Counted from the first letter of the stretch, positions 32,001 through 45,065 are shown. The stretch is 64,000 nucleotides of DNA from Sorghum bicolor (GCF_000003195.3 NC_012870.2:9912501-9976500); one strand, 5' to 3'. The notes: generated from the letters alone by a model not told the origin. Numbers and translations: made by a program.

Positions 32001-33165
32001 TATTTGTGCAATATGATCCTCCAGATGACCCAAAGGTCAGTGCTTCTAAACTGTGCAAAAGAAATTATGCATTTCTCAATTTTGCTAAGTTTGACATTGG
32101 AATTTAATTTGTAGGATTACATTCACAGAGTTGGTCGTACTGCCCGAGGTGATAAAGGCAAAGGAAAGGCATTACTGTTCTTACTACCGGAAGAACTAAA
32201 GTTGCTCATACACCTGCAGGTAATTAATGTTACAGTGACATAATCTATGTCTCCACTTATTAAGATGAAACTTGATATGTGTGTATAACTGTATATATCA
32301 GTATATATGCAGTACTATTTTGACATTGTATATAGTCTAAATACAAAGTAAGTGGTGTGAAAGTACTTTGAAATATGAATGTTGTATAATCTTATATGGT
32401 AAGCATTTTTTACGATTTGACTAGTCCAGTAACATGCAAGCTCTACATATTTGGTCAGAGGGACTAACACATTTAGTTTTTGCTTACAGGCAGCCAATAT
32501 TTGCCTTACTGAATATGTGTTCAGGGAAAAGCATGTGCCAAAATCGCTATCACAACTTGTGAGTCTCTTTCTCAACTCAATCCTGTTGTATCAATTTGTT
32601 GTATTATAATGGAGTTTTGGAGCAGGAGAATATTGTTACTGGGAATTACTTTCTAAACAAGTCTGCAAAGGAAGCCTACAGGTCCTACCTTCTGGCATAC
32701 AACTCACACTCTATGAAAGACATTTTTGATATCCATCAACTTGATCTCAAGGTAAATATTTATGTCGTTCTTTCTCAATGTTCTGTTGTTGGTTTCTGCT
32801 CATTTTTATTGGCTCAGCATTTTTGCTTCAAGTTTACAAAGTAGAAGCACATTTGTTGTCTCCTTAAATTTAGTGGGAGCCTAGCTTATCCCTTGAAAGT
32901 TTCAAGGTAGCTAAAGACCAATGAAAAATACCAATTGCTGATATTTCACTATGTTTGATATGTCTAATTCATTGTTGTATTTCAGAAAGTGGCGGCATCA
33001 TTCTGTTTTAAGGAGCCTCCTAAAGTGAATTTGAACCTGGAGAGCAGTGCGTCAAAACATCGAAAGATGAGGAAAGTGTACGGTGGACAGAGCCATGGAA
33101 TTGGCCCTTCAAACCCCTATGGAAGGAGAGGCGGATATGGTCGCAGCAAATTTGCAAGATTCTAA
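29034..33165 (+). CDS. DEAD-box RNA helicase, HAS1/DDX18 type, 12 exons; possibly damaged in exon 8
   Basis: Nucleolar ATP-dependent RNA helicase of 60S ribosome assembly. Exons: 29034-29333, 29570-29755, 30165-30350, 31081-31164, 31274-31315, 31400-31489, 31558-31908, exon 8 (see below), 32115-32219, 32490-32558, 32626-32751, 32986-33165. Motifs in order: Lys/Glu-rich N-terminus (1-70), AKTGSGKT (I), PTREL (Ia), [13 protein letters not shown] (II), FSAT (III), [14 protein letters not shown] (V), HRVGRTARG (VI), C-terminal NPYGRRGG...FARF. The normal exon 8 acceptor (exon 31998-32035, 38 nt) gives a frameshift because one base is missing from the conserved [14 protein letters not shown] segment. 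An upstream AAG acceptor (exon 31979-32035, 57 nt) restores frame to 591 aa, replacing DWI with DLVPCLGLF. An unusual ~18-residue insertion precedes motif IV. The gene may be a decaying or altered paralogue; the span and family are certain, its function is not. Confidence 0.8.
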
Positions 33166-34143
33166 AAGGACATCATCTGGGAAATCAGATGCTGGAAGCC
33201 CCCATCTTTTATTTTTTTATGCTATAGATCTCTAAACATTACTTTTAGGCAGTGTTTGGTTCTCTCTGTAATGGTAGCAGAAAGTCACGGTAATGCAATC
33301 CGACAGGGCGAATACAGGATTTGTTTCAGAGGACCCGTATCAGTATTTTTCTAAGACCAAAGACAGCTCGTCATATGTTCTCTGAATTTTTGTGGCGCCC
33401 AATAATTCATCCTGCTGCCTTGTTCACTTGAGCTTATTAGTGGAATAACCACGAATCAACCAGCTATTCAGCAATGTTTTTCTCTCAAAAAAAAATCAGC
33501 CAACAGAAAACTTTGAATAGGACAATTTTGCCCATCTCTATACTTTATACTCTCTCTTCATCAATTCCTAGAGTTATCTAAGTCAAATTTTTTAAATTTT
33601 AACCAAAATTCTATAAAAAATACTAAAAATTATAGTACCAAATTAGTACCATTAGACTTATTATAAAATATATTTTCATAAAATACTCATTTTATGTCAT
33701 AGATAAGTTTGACTTGTATGGATTCTAGAAATTGAAGCTTTAAGAGATAGAAGTATTTAAGCTTTTAATGAAAATTACCCTTTTTAAAAAAAAAGTACAT
33801 GAGAAAAACGTTGTACACAGAAACCGTCAAAATAATTCTTGTACCTTTTCTATATAAAAAAGACAAGCAATATATCCAGGCAAAAATAATAATAACGACT
33901 CTAAATGCTTAATACATAGGAGATCAAAATTTATCTGTTCAAGTTTCCTGATACACAATAATAACGACGGATCAAAACTTTTCCAATTCAAGTTTCCTGG
34001 TACATATTCCTTAAGCTCATCTTCAGCATACATAGGAGAGATATCAAAATACAACCACTCATAACAGGGACTTGGCACGAAGATGATCATGGCAACATTC
34101 TACTAGAGATGCCACACCAATGCTATGAAGCGAACTCTGAGCA
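33166..34143. other. 3' UTRs of the convergent helicase and Pescadillo genes
   Basis: Under 1 kb between the two stop codons. It contains an AT-rich MITE-like stretch at about 33540-33790 with inverted TTTGACTT / AAGTCAAA segments, and a short direct repeat (TTCAAGTTTCCTG at 33938 and 33990). No gene. Confidence 0.55.
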
Positions 34144-37100
34144 TCAGTGCCGCTTCTTGGAAGAAGCACTAGAATCCGCATTCTTTTTCCTCTTCTTAAG
34201 TAGCTCAATTTTCTCTTTTTTCTTTTCTTTGCCCATCTGTGTTCACAAAGAAACAGGACAGTCATAACAGGCATCCAAAACAGATGTTAATTATAATTTG
34301 AGAAAATAGAGAAAGGCAATAAGAAGCAAGACAAATCAAAGACTACGAAACTATTATAGAACTGTCAACTAATTACTGAAAAAATGCCTGTGAAGGTAGA
34401 TACTATCAAAGAGGGAACTCAGAAGTCAACAAGAAAAGCTGTTACTAATATCAATCTAACACTAGACCCTTTTTAACAGGAACGGAAGTTATTTCCATAG
34501 AGAGCATTACCAGGACTTGTAACCATATTCACATTAAAAACCAATAGTGCATACAGGTATACAGCAAGAGAGAGTACACATACCTTCATAGCTTTATAAA
34601 GGCCTTGCTGCTTGCGAGACATGAGAGCAGTACCAATGTCATCATCATCCTTCTCCTCTTGTTTAATGGCATCCGCCTCGTGATCTGACTGAGTATCATC
34701 TTTGGCATCTGGTGATTTATTTGCTTCCTTATTTGACAGACTAGAGAAAGCAACACCGTCAATTTCCATCTTCAGTTCATCATGGTATTGCTTCTCTAGC
34801 ATCTCCAACTAGGGAAAAAGAAAAGACATGCCGAGATCATTACACAAAATGCATTCAATACAAGGAAAAAAGAAGCATTGCATACCATGATACCACTTAA
34901 ACTGAAAAGAAACACTACCCACCTTCCTCTTCTTTTCAGCAGCTTCGTTAGATTCTGTTCGATCCATCATTGCTGCTACCAATGAATTGTCTAGATCTTC
35001 ATCACCAATACCAGGAAGAGGCAAGACCTCATTGCGAGCAGCAGCTTGCAGCCTCTTTATTGTTTCTGCATACTCAGGAATGTAGCCCTCTGCATCATTG
35101 TCCACAAAAGGAGACAAATGTGGTGGAGGTACTCTGCAACATGAAAAATAAAATGTCATATACTAGCCTACAAATTATTAGTTTTCTTTATTATTATTGC
35201 AGTGTGTCAGTGGTGAAAATTAACTCAATATTGTAGCAGCAACATGTGGTATAGTTGTAGCAGAACCAAGAAATTAGTAGCAGTGCTAGCAAATAGTAAG
35301 TAATAGGCTAAGAGTGCAGCTAGAAAGTTCTATCAGTAGCAAATGGAGAGCAACTGGCAATCTGGGCATATGCACCAAAGGAGTGCAGAACTTAGCAAAT
35401 TTGTAATCATGCCTCATGCATCATATTAAATATACATTGTCACCAAACAGATTATACAGCATAAGCAATTACAATAGCATATCTGACAGAATCCACATAT
35501 GGTGCAATGGTGAAGTCGCAGTTATCACAATCCCCATGTGACATACCTTCCAACAAGATAACCTTCTGTTGGCAATATGATACGAGCGTTTACACAATCA
35601 AAGACCCACTGCGGTTGAACATACTCCCTGGAGAGGAAAACATGGCTTTGTGTCGGCCTATCAACAATCTGCATTATAACAGAAGTGGTAGGTTAAGTAA
35701 ACTGAGATGCAACTCAAAGAAACCTAACAAACAAACAAACATAAAACAACCTTCTATCAATGTGGGAAAAAGAAACTCAATGTAGACAAACGAAACAGTT
35801 GTAACAGACAACAGATATTCTACTAGGGCAAACACATGATAGTGTATTGGCTTAGAAGGGGGTAACACCATCACTGATGATCCACGCCCCACGTCAGCAA
35901 GTCAGTCTCAGCGCAGGCAACGAGTGTGGTATTGTCACTGTGAATCATGTATCTGTTCAAAGGCATATCATGGACTCTTCAAAATAGAAGGATGTATAGC
36001 GTGAGGATGTGATATCATACTCCTATTTTTTATTACAATATGAATACTAGCAAGCATAAAGAAACTTACACTGACCATTTGATTTTACTTCACTTGTGCA
36101 CTTTTCATTGATCACCTTTTATGTTTACGAATTACGAGATATGATGGTTCCAAGTGTAATCTGAACAGGTAGCACATACAAAAATTGTATTGCAGTAATT
36201 ATTGCTCCTAGTATGGCATTGCTGCTGTTGTACTTTAGCATGGCGTCTTACTTTAGAGATGGTACATCAATCTCTCCGTCTATATAGTTAAACTTTGGAG
36301 TAATTATTGCAAATGGAATCAACCTGGTGGGTGATATCTTCATCTACTTCTTTAAATGGAGCTCCTTCTCCTTCCCATGAAACAGTCCCTCCAAATGCTG
36401 GGATAATAAATAATAGAGACTCCCTAGGCACCTGAAAGTGCACATAAAGGATTAGAAAAATTGGAAAGATATTCAAATCAGAAATCAATTGATCTGCAAC
36501 CCCAAAATAGGCTTGCAGTAATGACAAATTCCAATAGCCTACCTCCCGACTCAGGTAGAACTTTAAGTTCTTAAATAAACCTTTACATTCTTTAGTATCG
36601 TCATCATCTGCATCATCAGCAGTTGATTCTTCTACAAGATTCATCAGTGCACCAGGTTCATTAGTTGGGAGCTGATGTTGAAGCTGTGCTAATCTGAGCT
36701 CAGATTCATCTGCTTTTGAGCTTGCTTTATTCTTCACATCCTTCTCTTCCTCAGTTATTCCATCAGCTTTACTCTTCTCATCCTTATCCTCCATTACTTC
36801 GTCAGATTGTGAATTCCCAATCATTCTTCTGGAACCAGCAGACATGTATCGGCACAATGCATAGAGCTCTGGCACCACGCAACATGATGTCAGAAAAGGA
36901 GTCCACATAAAATTAGAAAACAGAGAAAAAATAATATGGCAGTGTATACATCCAAGAAAATGGACAGAGGTGATTAAATAATAAATAATAATAAGCACCA
37001 GAACATACCAGCAGCTAAAGCTTCCAGACGTGGATCCAGAATAGGAGGATAATTTACATTTATTGAATGATAGAGCTTGAAGTTCACAAATCCTAAAAGA

Positions 37101-40100
37101 GTCTGCAGGCACAACAGGCTCAGTCAAAAGGTTGAAACAAACATCACAAATCGCACTCTTGAACTTTCTAAGAGAGCATTCATGAAAATGTGAACATATA
37201 CGATGTCAATAGCCAACTACTTGAAACGAAACTATGCTCATGGATAGATAACAAAAACCATGTAATACCGGTATATAGCTTCTAAAACACCGCATCAGTT
37301 ATTGGCATAATATGATATCTTGATTGAAAATGAATTGCTCAGCATCCCTACAATGGAAATGTAAGCACTACAATATCATCGCTGTGTCTTGATCAATAAC
37401 CTACAGGATTCTCAGCCTTTGCAATTACGGGTTAAAAGGACTAAAGGAGGCTTATGCACCAAGGAAAACCACAGCACCCTTTTGTCTATAATAACAAGCC
37501 CATCTTTGATGAAAAACAAGACAAATAACCAATAATCAGAAGTCAGATAAAATATACTACCATATCATTAGTCTTGGCCTCAAATTTACTGACAGTTGAA
37601 CAAAACATGAAACACACAAGAACTAAGGAGCTCTCCATATTTGTTTACCTCATAGAATTCTAGAAAAGAGAGCATCACATTGAAATCAACATCATCGGTT
37701 AATACTTGCTGAAGAGCATGAGGGGTTAGCCAGGTGATCTTTTGTCCTTGAACTTCAGCCTGCATTACGTGGCATAATCATGAATTTTGACCATCATGTA
37801 TGCAATGACAGATAAAAGAACCATGGGATACATAATTACCTGGAAATATATGCCCTTGACGGAAATAAATGTCTTCCTCAGGGAATGAGTTCGGGATATG
37901 TATGCTTGCCATTCATGGCTTAACCTACAAACAAAACATTTCAAAACACATAAGATTTGAAATGACTTCATCACATGAGAAGAAAATAATAAATATCCTC
38001 TATAAAAAATAAATGATGAAAGCACACGCTTTTACATTTATAAAATTGTGATTTTACTTTGGATGTGACTTGGTGAGGACCACAAAGTGCAATCCACAGA
38101 TTACATGCAAATTTGAAGGTTACCATGTAGGATATTAGAGAAACCTATAGAATTTTTGTGATAAGCCAAAATTCCAGGCACAATATAGCTGTACACATAG
38201 TGACAGCAAAAATAGGTATTCAGAGCACAATCACCTAGTGCACTTGGAAAGAACATGAGTCTCAGGTCAAGAAAAAGACATGGTAATTTTAAACAAAGCA
38301 TACCTGCGGCAGTTATGAATTCGTTTGACTTCAACGCGTTCACCATCAACAGCAGGTAATGCCGCAAACAGATGCACCATTGTAAGGCAGTCATCCAAGT
38401 CACGAAGAGCATCAACAAATGTTGGATACCTGTTCGATAAAGAAAAGAACAGTTGATGCTGCATAGAGAGAGTACTCGATGAACTCATGGATAATCATGT
38501 TTGGTTCGCTTGATACCTTTCAAGGACAAGCCTATCAAGTTTGTAAGTTGGTGGCCGATTCAACAGCCTGTCTGCGAGATCCCTGTTTTTCTTAGCAACA
38601 GCCTTTTTAACCTTCCTTCGATGGACCTTAATCTCCCTGAAATCAAATGAAATACGAATACCATCAAGGAATTAAGCACATTAAACATAGAAAGTCAGAA
38701 TTCTTAGCATTGTTTTACTGAGATAAAATGCAATAGGAACTATTCCTCAGGAAAAATGTAGCATTCTTAGGAACTATTCCTCAGCTTTTAGTTCATTTCC
38801 TCAGAAGCCAGATTTCCAGCTTTACAAAAGCCAGCTCAAGATCTAGGCTGTTTGTTTCAGCTTCTGGCGTTTGGCTGGGTGAAGCCAGCAAAAAACTGAA
38901 ACAAACAGGCCCTTAGCATGATCTTGTTCACTTGTTCATATACTCTAATCGCTCCTAGAGAAAACAAATACAGTATGGCAGTAGTGAAATAATTAATTTT
39001 GCTGATCACATAGAGCACCTACACCAAGATTTGTATCATAAACAACCGTCTCATGATAATGCAGTCAGATATTCATCGCCAACAAACAAGGAGCCAAGAG
39101 GCTACCACTATTAGGGCCAGTAAGAAGCAGAAGCTGAAACAAACAGCATGCTTCTGGAGCTTCTTTTGTGGATTCTGATATGATGTAATGGTGAGCGCCA
39201 GTGATATTTCATATGTTATACACTTCATCATACAGAATTTTAATCCAAAATCAGCTTTTCCAAAGTGAACAAAAAAAGATGCTCTTGATTCATGCAACCA
39301 AACAAATTATGGCTCAGGTTAACTAGCATGAATAAGATGCTGTTCAGATTGGCTATTCAGCCATTTAATAGATAAGTTCGTTAAAAATGTTCTTAACCGT
39401 TCTAGAAAAAAAAATGTCTGTTAAATCTTGATCCATCTTTCTTTAGTTGGAAGTGAATGTTGTTTATCCTTTTTCTAGTTTTTTCAGGAAAAAAAACAAC
39501 AGGTAATGGTTTAGTTGAAGTTGATTTAGTTCAGCCTATATTGTTAAAAGAATAAAAATCCAAACAAACCCTAATACTGTTCCATTACTTAACACACATA
39601 AAAACCACTTTTCAAACTGAACATACATATACAGAAGTATTCATGGAATATTGTAGTATTCTCCAGGCCCTAAATTGAGGGCGAAGGAATTAGAGTGACC
39701 CCCTCTGTAGCCTCCCTGAACCGAATATTGTGGCACAAATATTTGGTATGAAAAGCTACCTGAACTTCTCGATCAAAGGGTCATGAGCAAGGAATGCAAT
39801 ATCCTTCGTGTGGTAGTAGGTCTTGTGGTTCCCTTCCACCTTCTTCTTTGGCTGCCGCGGAAAGACACCCTTTAGAATGCATAGCTTCCTGCAATAAATA
39901 GGAAAATGACAATATATAAATGGAGTTCAAGGATTCGAACTAACACGAGCCATGTAGAAGACAGTGGCTACATAACGGACATAACAAATAGTAGTAATTA
40001 AGCTTAATGGACAAATAACTGCAAAAATGACTAAATTTCCGAGTTACAGCATATATGATTGGCATCAGCATACGAGCTTATTCAAAATAGTACGCCGTCT

Positions 40101-40359
40101 AGGTGACGGCTCGCCGGCAATAAACAGTGGTAGTCGGGAGATAGTGACGAACCTGAAGATTGCGAGGCTAACTTGCAGGTAGTTGACCGCCTTGGTCCTC
40201 GTGATGTACTTTGCCGCATTCCCCTCCTTCTTCTTACCCTAAGACATGGCAAGAACAGCACGTCAGAGACCACGGCACATCACAAAGAGAAAGTCCTTTG
40301 AGAGGCAGGAAGAACCAGGGCGATGAGACGATTACCGCAGGGCGGTAGTGCTTCGGCAT
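34144..40359 (-). CDS. PES: Pescadillo homologue, 14 exons, 619 aa
   Basis: Nucleolar protein of the PeBoW complex (PES-BOP1-WDR12), needed for 27S/32S pre-rRNA processing and 60S assembly. Exons: 40359-40336, 40238-40153, 39888-39760, 38636-38517, 38429-38304, 37924-37840, 37759-37649, 37102-37009, 36868-36543, 36431-36324, 35668-35547, 35133-34923, 34808-34584, 34236-34144. They sum to 1860 nt in perfect phase. The start [20 protein letters not shown] is the family N-terminus. The Pescadillo N-domain covers about 1-275, an acidic Asp/Glu/Lys-rich linker about 285-350, and a BRCT domain about 365-455 ([34 protein letters not shown]). A charged C-terminal helix ends in a Lys-rich basic tail (KKRKK...SSKKRH), likely nucleolar targeting. 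The first intron follows only 8 codons. It is convergent with the helicase, another 60S factor. Intact. Confidence 0.96.
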
Positions 40360-40426
40360 GGCGGCGGCGGCGGAGGTCGCTCCCCGTGCCGGGAAAGGGA
40401 GGGGAAAAGAGAGGAGTAGATGGGTT

Positions 40427-40479
40427 TTAGGGTTTTGGTTTATATGCCGGCGGGACGAGGCGGCTTTGGCACTTGGGCT
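40427..40479 (-). promoter_or_regulatory. Telo-box and site II elements upstream of Pescadillo
   Basis: A telo-box (AAACCCTAA on the minus strand, 40427-40435) lies about 70 bp upstream of the ATG. TGGGCT (site II type) lies at 40474-40479. This pairing is known in plant ribosomal-protein and ribosome-biogenesis promoters; activity here is inferred. Confidence 0.65.
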
Positions 40480-40546
40480 GAAGAAGTGAAGATGTCGGCC
40501 TGCCCAGCGTCTGCTCGCAGAGTTTTTCCCATTTTTTTATAGAAAA

Positions 40547-40575
40547 CTAGTGAACTGCCCGTGCGTTGCTACGGG
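40547..40575 (-). mobile_element. Helitron 3' terminus
   Basis: Read on the minus strand: CCCGTAGCAACGCACGGG (hairpin at 40575-40558, 5-bp stem), a short spacer, then CTAG (40550-40547) followed by T. A GC hairpin just before CTRR and insertion before T are the diagnostic 3' end of Helitrons. The element must extend to higher coordinates; its TC-starting 5' end was not located. Confidence 0.7.
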
Positions 40576-40700
40576 TATACATAGGCTATGACCCTAGTAC
40601 ATGTAAAACATAGGAAAAATCACATGAACCACAAACAATTAACACAGAAACACATAGGTCAGCCCAATTTCTTTGTATCAAAGAAAGCACAAAGTTCATA

Positions 40701-40833
40701 ATCAAAGCGAACAAAGGTTAGATATTTATCTTTACAGAAAAGAGACATGTTAGAAATGATAATGACAATCAAAGTGAACAAAGGTTAAATATTTATCGTT
40801 ACAGAAAAGAGACATGTTAGAAATGATAATGAC
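40701..40833. repeat. 67-bp tandem duplication
   Basis: AATCAAAGCGAACAAAGGTT... at 40701-40767 is repeated at 40768-40833 with a few substitutions, inside the presumed Helitron. Confidence 0.85.
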
Positions 40834-41594
40834 ATCTTATCTGCCTCCTCTATTACCCCAAATACAAATGGATACAATACAAGTTATTCTATATTACTTT
40901 TGCCTCCTCTATTACTTGAAATTGCTCTATCCTAGCTCTCGCCACTTCCAACAGGCATCGCCACCATCAGCTTGCCTCCTCACCTCACAGTCACAGCAAA
41001 AAGTCATGGTCCTCCATGCTCCATTACCAGAATGTTGTACCACGCCCCACCTTCACGCCTCCATGGATCTGGTCATGGACCCATCACCGTCAATGAACCG
41101 CACATTGTGCATATAGGGTAGAAAAATAGATACTTGCTTATGCTGTCGACAACTCAAGCATCATTTCGTATACATCAATATGCGAGTCTATTAAATTTAA
41201 CTAAGAAAATATAAGTATTATTATATGCAAACAAACAACTGTTATTCAAATATTGTCAATGGATATGGATACTTACAAGGAAATATTAAATATCTCACAA
41301 GCAATATGTCTAGTAAATCAAAATCAACTACAGGAATGGATCTTAACTTATTAAGTGCCTGATCTAGGTTTTGAATCAGTAGTTAGTTTTCGCTCAGATA
41401 AACAAAGTTTCAGCACCAACAAATATAATAGCAACATGTTATAGGAGAGCGTAACCGATATACATGAACCAAGCACTAACAGGATCAATCTGTTCTATGA
41501 GCAAATAGGTCATGACTACCTGATGATTGTGCAGAGAAACAAGAAAGTGATAGGTCACAACCTGAGACTGCACTTTGACTCCTTGCATGTAAAG

Positions 41595-41650
41595 GTTTTT
41601 TTTTCGCTAACACGCCCGCCCCAGAATGGACGTGTATTTCATTAAGCAGA
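41595..41650 (-). mobile_element. Possible LINE 3' tail fragment
   Basis: On the minus strand: TTAATGAAATACACGTCC, GGGGCGGGCGTGTTAGCG, then a 10-A run. Plant LINE tails often look like this (TTTAATGAAAT...CG plus poly-A). Too short to be certain. Confidence 0.4.
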
Positions 41651-43289
41651 AGTAGAATCCAACCCAAATACAGTTAAAAGAAACTATTTGAAGATAGGAC
41701 ACCAACTGTGTGTACCCAGGAAAGACTAAACTATCTGAAGATAGGACACCATATCCTATTTGAACTACACTGAAAATACAGAACCTGAAAACATAGATAG
41801 AGCAAGAAATTCGGAAAACTTTGAAATGCAGAACCGATGCAACTGTATAAGAAACATTTGGCAGCTGCTACGGTCAGCTCATTAAACTATTCGGCTTGCA
41901 GCTTGAGCAGAATTCTCCATAAAGTATATAATCAACTAACAAATACGATGTAGTATCATGAATCAATTTAGTTGCATCAAAATAATCCCTTTGAGTGCAG
42001 CTAAAGCTCTAAAGGTCCAATCCTAGTGTCATACTACTAAACCCTAAAGATATGACATTTTGATAACACAAATTACAGAGCACCTATAAGACTATAATAT
42101 GGCCCAAATCTAAAGCAAATTTAATACTAAACTTGAACACGTCTAATAAATTAAAAATAAGACTGCAATACTCCCAAAAAGCACGTTCAAGTAACCTTCA
42201 AACTGAAGCAAACTTAATTAGCATTTGTTGATGCCACTGAAGCAAAAACATATAATAAGCAGATGGCGTACAACAGTGGAAAATAAAAGAAGGTTCTTCA
42301 TTTTGACAATAAAATCAATGTTGGATACGGTGTAAATATAACCAAAAGACTGAATTTGTCTGGCAATTTCGCAATACAGATGATAGCACACATCAGTTCA
42401 GATACAAACCTATAAATTCCGATGCACTGATGCTCCTGCCTCTTATAGACTCACTCACTCATCCTCCTTTCTTTGCAGTTTTACTTTGGTGTCAAATGGA
42501 ACAATAAATTAGCTTACAAGATGGAACAAAATAGTCCAGATGCAATAAGTATATGGGCTTACATGTTACTGATCCAATGAAGCGCTAACCATCTTGTTTA
42601 GTACTGTATGGCCGATGTTATCTGATTAAAACAATAGCAGTACTTCAGCAGCAAGAAATCAACAATCAAAATATCAGGTAAGTAATGAGATATCTGAATA
42701 TGTAGTCAGTAAAATTTTAACTATAATTTGCAACAATTTACTGATGCAGATGACCCATAGATGGAATTTATTTTTGTAATGTGACACCTGCATCCAACCA
42801 CATAATATGATGAATTAAAAAAAGTCATATGTATGCAATAGTTGAGTTCTGTAGTGATCTGGTTATTAATTTATACTCAGAGCATGAATATATACGATTG
42901 CAACGCATGGGCACTTGATTTATAGCTTATGAAAAATAGCATTATAATTTGCACTCTTTCGAGTATATAAGGTCAGGGCTGATCAATCAGCAACTGTGGT
43001 CCTCCGCAGATCTCCACGATTCCATTGGTCAGTCTAAGTAGCAGTGTAGAAAGAAGAAAACTAACCATAAAAAGGCTTATGTGTGGCATGAATGCAACAG
43101 AAGTTATAGATGACAACTTGAACAAAAAAATCCTATTCGGAGCCATATCTATGATTGATATGCTATTTGCAATCACTGCAGAAAGAGCGAAACTTATATT
43201 GTTTTGTTTTGTTCAAGTGGCGAGTAAGATGATTGTGCCTTGAAGAAATTAACTCTTCTGCAATAAGCAAAGCAGTGTCGTTTTTTCCC

Positions 43290-43865
43290 TAGCCTAACCA
43301 TGTAGGATAAAGCATTGTCACAGGTGTGTACCTGACACTGAGAAGAGATGGGAGATTGTCTGAGCGAGGCAGTGGTGTTCGCGGGGAAGGGGCAGGGAGA
43401 CTATCAGCATGCTTCAATAGCGGCGTGCGACCGCCTATCTTCCCTTCCCGACAGCAGGCTCGCCCGGCGGTGTGGAGACACGCGAGCTCCGGTGAAGGAG
43501 TTGAATGGAGCATTTGACCTTCGACCCTGGCTCGGGGAAACGCGAGCAGGCCACAACTCGGGGAACCGTACGGGAGGCGACGGCGGCGAGGCGATGTCGC
43601 AGCGAGGCCACAGCGACCGTTGCCGCTCGATTCGCCTGCTGCCTGTTTCTTAGTGCACGGCAACAGCGGCATGGCGAGGTTGTGCAGCGGCTTCACGGTC
43701 GCGGACGCAGGGGTCGTAGGTGTCGCCGCCGGCGAGGTCATCCAGCGGCGTCGCGGTCATTGGCGAGGTCGTCCGGCGGTGTCGGGGTCGCAGGCGTCGC
43801 GTTGTCCAGCAGCAGCACGGCTGTGGTGTCTTGGCGTGGTGGTCTGGCGGCGGTTCCTTAGAGGC
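43290..43865. other. Unexplained GC-rich island
   Basis: GC-rich sequence with open frames on both strands (150 codons on minus, 118 on plus), none with recognisable motifs. Composition contrasts strongly with the AT-rich flanks. It ends a few bases from the MITE at 43869. It could be a captured first-exon or promoter fragment within a Helitron, or an unrecognised gene end. No function assigned. Confidence 0.4.
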
Positions 43866-43868
43866 TTA

Positions 43869-44213
43869 GGCCATGTTTAGATTGGAGATGAAAATTTTTT
43901 GGGTGTCACATCGGATGTGTCGGAAGGATGTCGGGAGAAGTTTTTAGAAACTAATAAAAAAACAAATTAGATAGCTCATCAGTAAACTACAAGACAAATC
44001 TATTAAGCATAATTAATCTATTATTAGCACATGTGAGTTACTGTAGCACTTAAGGCTGATTATGGAGTAACTAGGCTTAAAAGATTCATCTCACATTTTT
44101 TAATTAAACTGTGTAATTAGTTTATTTTTTATGTACATTTAATGTTCCATGCATGTGTCCAAAAATTTGATGGGATGGACGAAAAAAATTTGGATGGGGA
44201 ACTAAACAGGGCC
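43869..44213. mobile_element. Tourist-like MITE with TTA target duplication
   Basis: Ends GGCCATGTTTAGATTGG / GGGGAACTAAACAGGGCC, flanked by TTA at 43866-43868 and 44214-44216. 345 bp, longer than its relatives. The interior includes GTTACTGTAGCACTT and TGTGTAATTAGTTTATTTTT. Confidence 0.85.
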
Positions 44214-44569
44214 TTAGATCTGAGCTGGGGTGGGCGTAGTGAGCGAGAGATTCTTTTTGAGGAGACAATAGGGAGAGGGGAGACTGCGTGGGAGGAAGTT
44301 TTTTTTTCGAGCGTCGGGATTAGGGGAGGCAGGCCGATTAGTTGTAGTATGACGATATCACTTGGGGTTTTTTAGTTGTAGAGATATAATATATTTAGAC
44401 TTGTTTGGCATAGCTCAACTCTAATAATAATGTTGTTTTTAAAAAAATAGCTTTATGAGCAACTTTATAGGTGAAGTTGAGATATTTTAAAAAAAAGATT
44501 TTGATAAAATAGCTTCATCAACTACTTTATGTATAGATGAGAGAGGAATGGGGGAGGGAGCTGTAATAA

Positions 44570-44796
44570 GGCCTTGTTTAGTTTTGGGGGTTTAGGTACT
44601 ATAGCACTTTCGTTTTATTTTACAATTGTTGTCTAATTATGGACTAACTAGGCTCAAAAAATTATCTTGTACAGGCAAACTATGTAATTAGTTTTTGTTT
44701 TCATCTGTATTTAATGCTCTATGCATGTGTCACAAGATTCGATGTGACGGAGAATCTTGAAAAGTTCTTGGTTTTTGAGGTGAACTAAACAAGACA
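44570..44796. mobile_element. Tourist-like MITE (inner, left), TAA duplication
   Basis: Starts GGCCTTGTTTAGTTTTGG and ends GGTGAACTAAACAAGACA, with TAA at 44567-44569 and 44797-44799. It is reversed relative to the 1385 element. Confidence 0.85.
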
Positions 44797-44823
44797 TAAG
44801 CTACTTTTTTCAGTTTCATCCTA

Positions 44824-45065
44824 GGCCTTGTTTAGTTCCAAAATATTTTGCAAAATCGACACTATAGCTCTTTCGTTTGTATTTGACAAATATTGTCCAA
44901 TCATGGACTAACTAGGCTCAAAAGATTCGTCTCGTCAATTTCGACCAAATTGTGCAATTAGTTTTTATTTTTATCTATATTTAATACTTCATGCATGTGT
45001 CTAAAGATTCGATGTGACGGAGAATCTGAAAAATTTTGCAAAATTTTTTGGAACTAAACAAGGCC
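44824..45065. mobile_element. Tourist-like MITE (inner, right), CTA duplication
   Basis: Starts GGCCTTGTTTAGTTCCAA and ends TTGGAACTAAACAAGGCC, with CTA at 44821-44823 and 45066-45068. The near-perfect ends suggest it is the youngest of the group. Confidence 0.9.
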
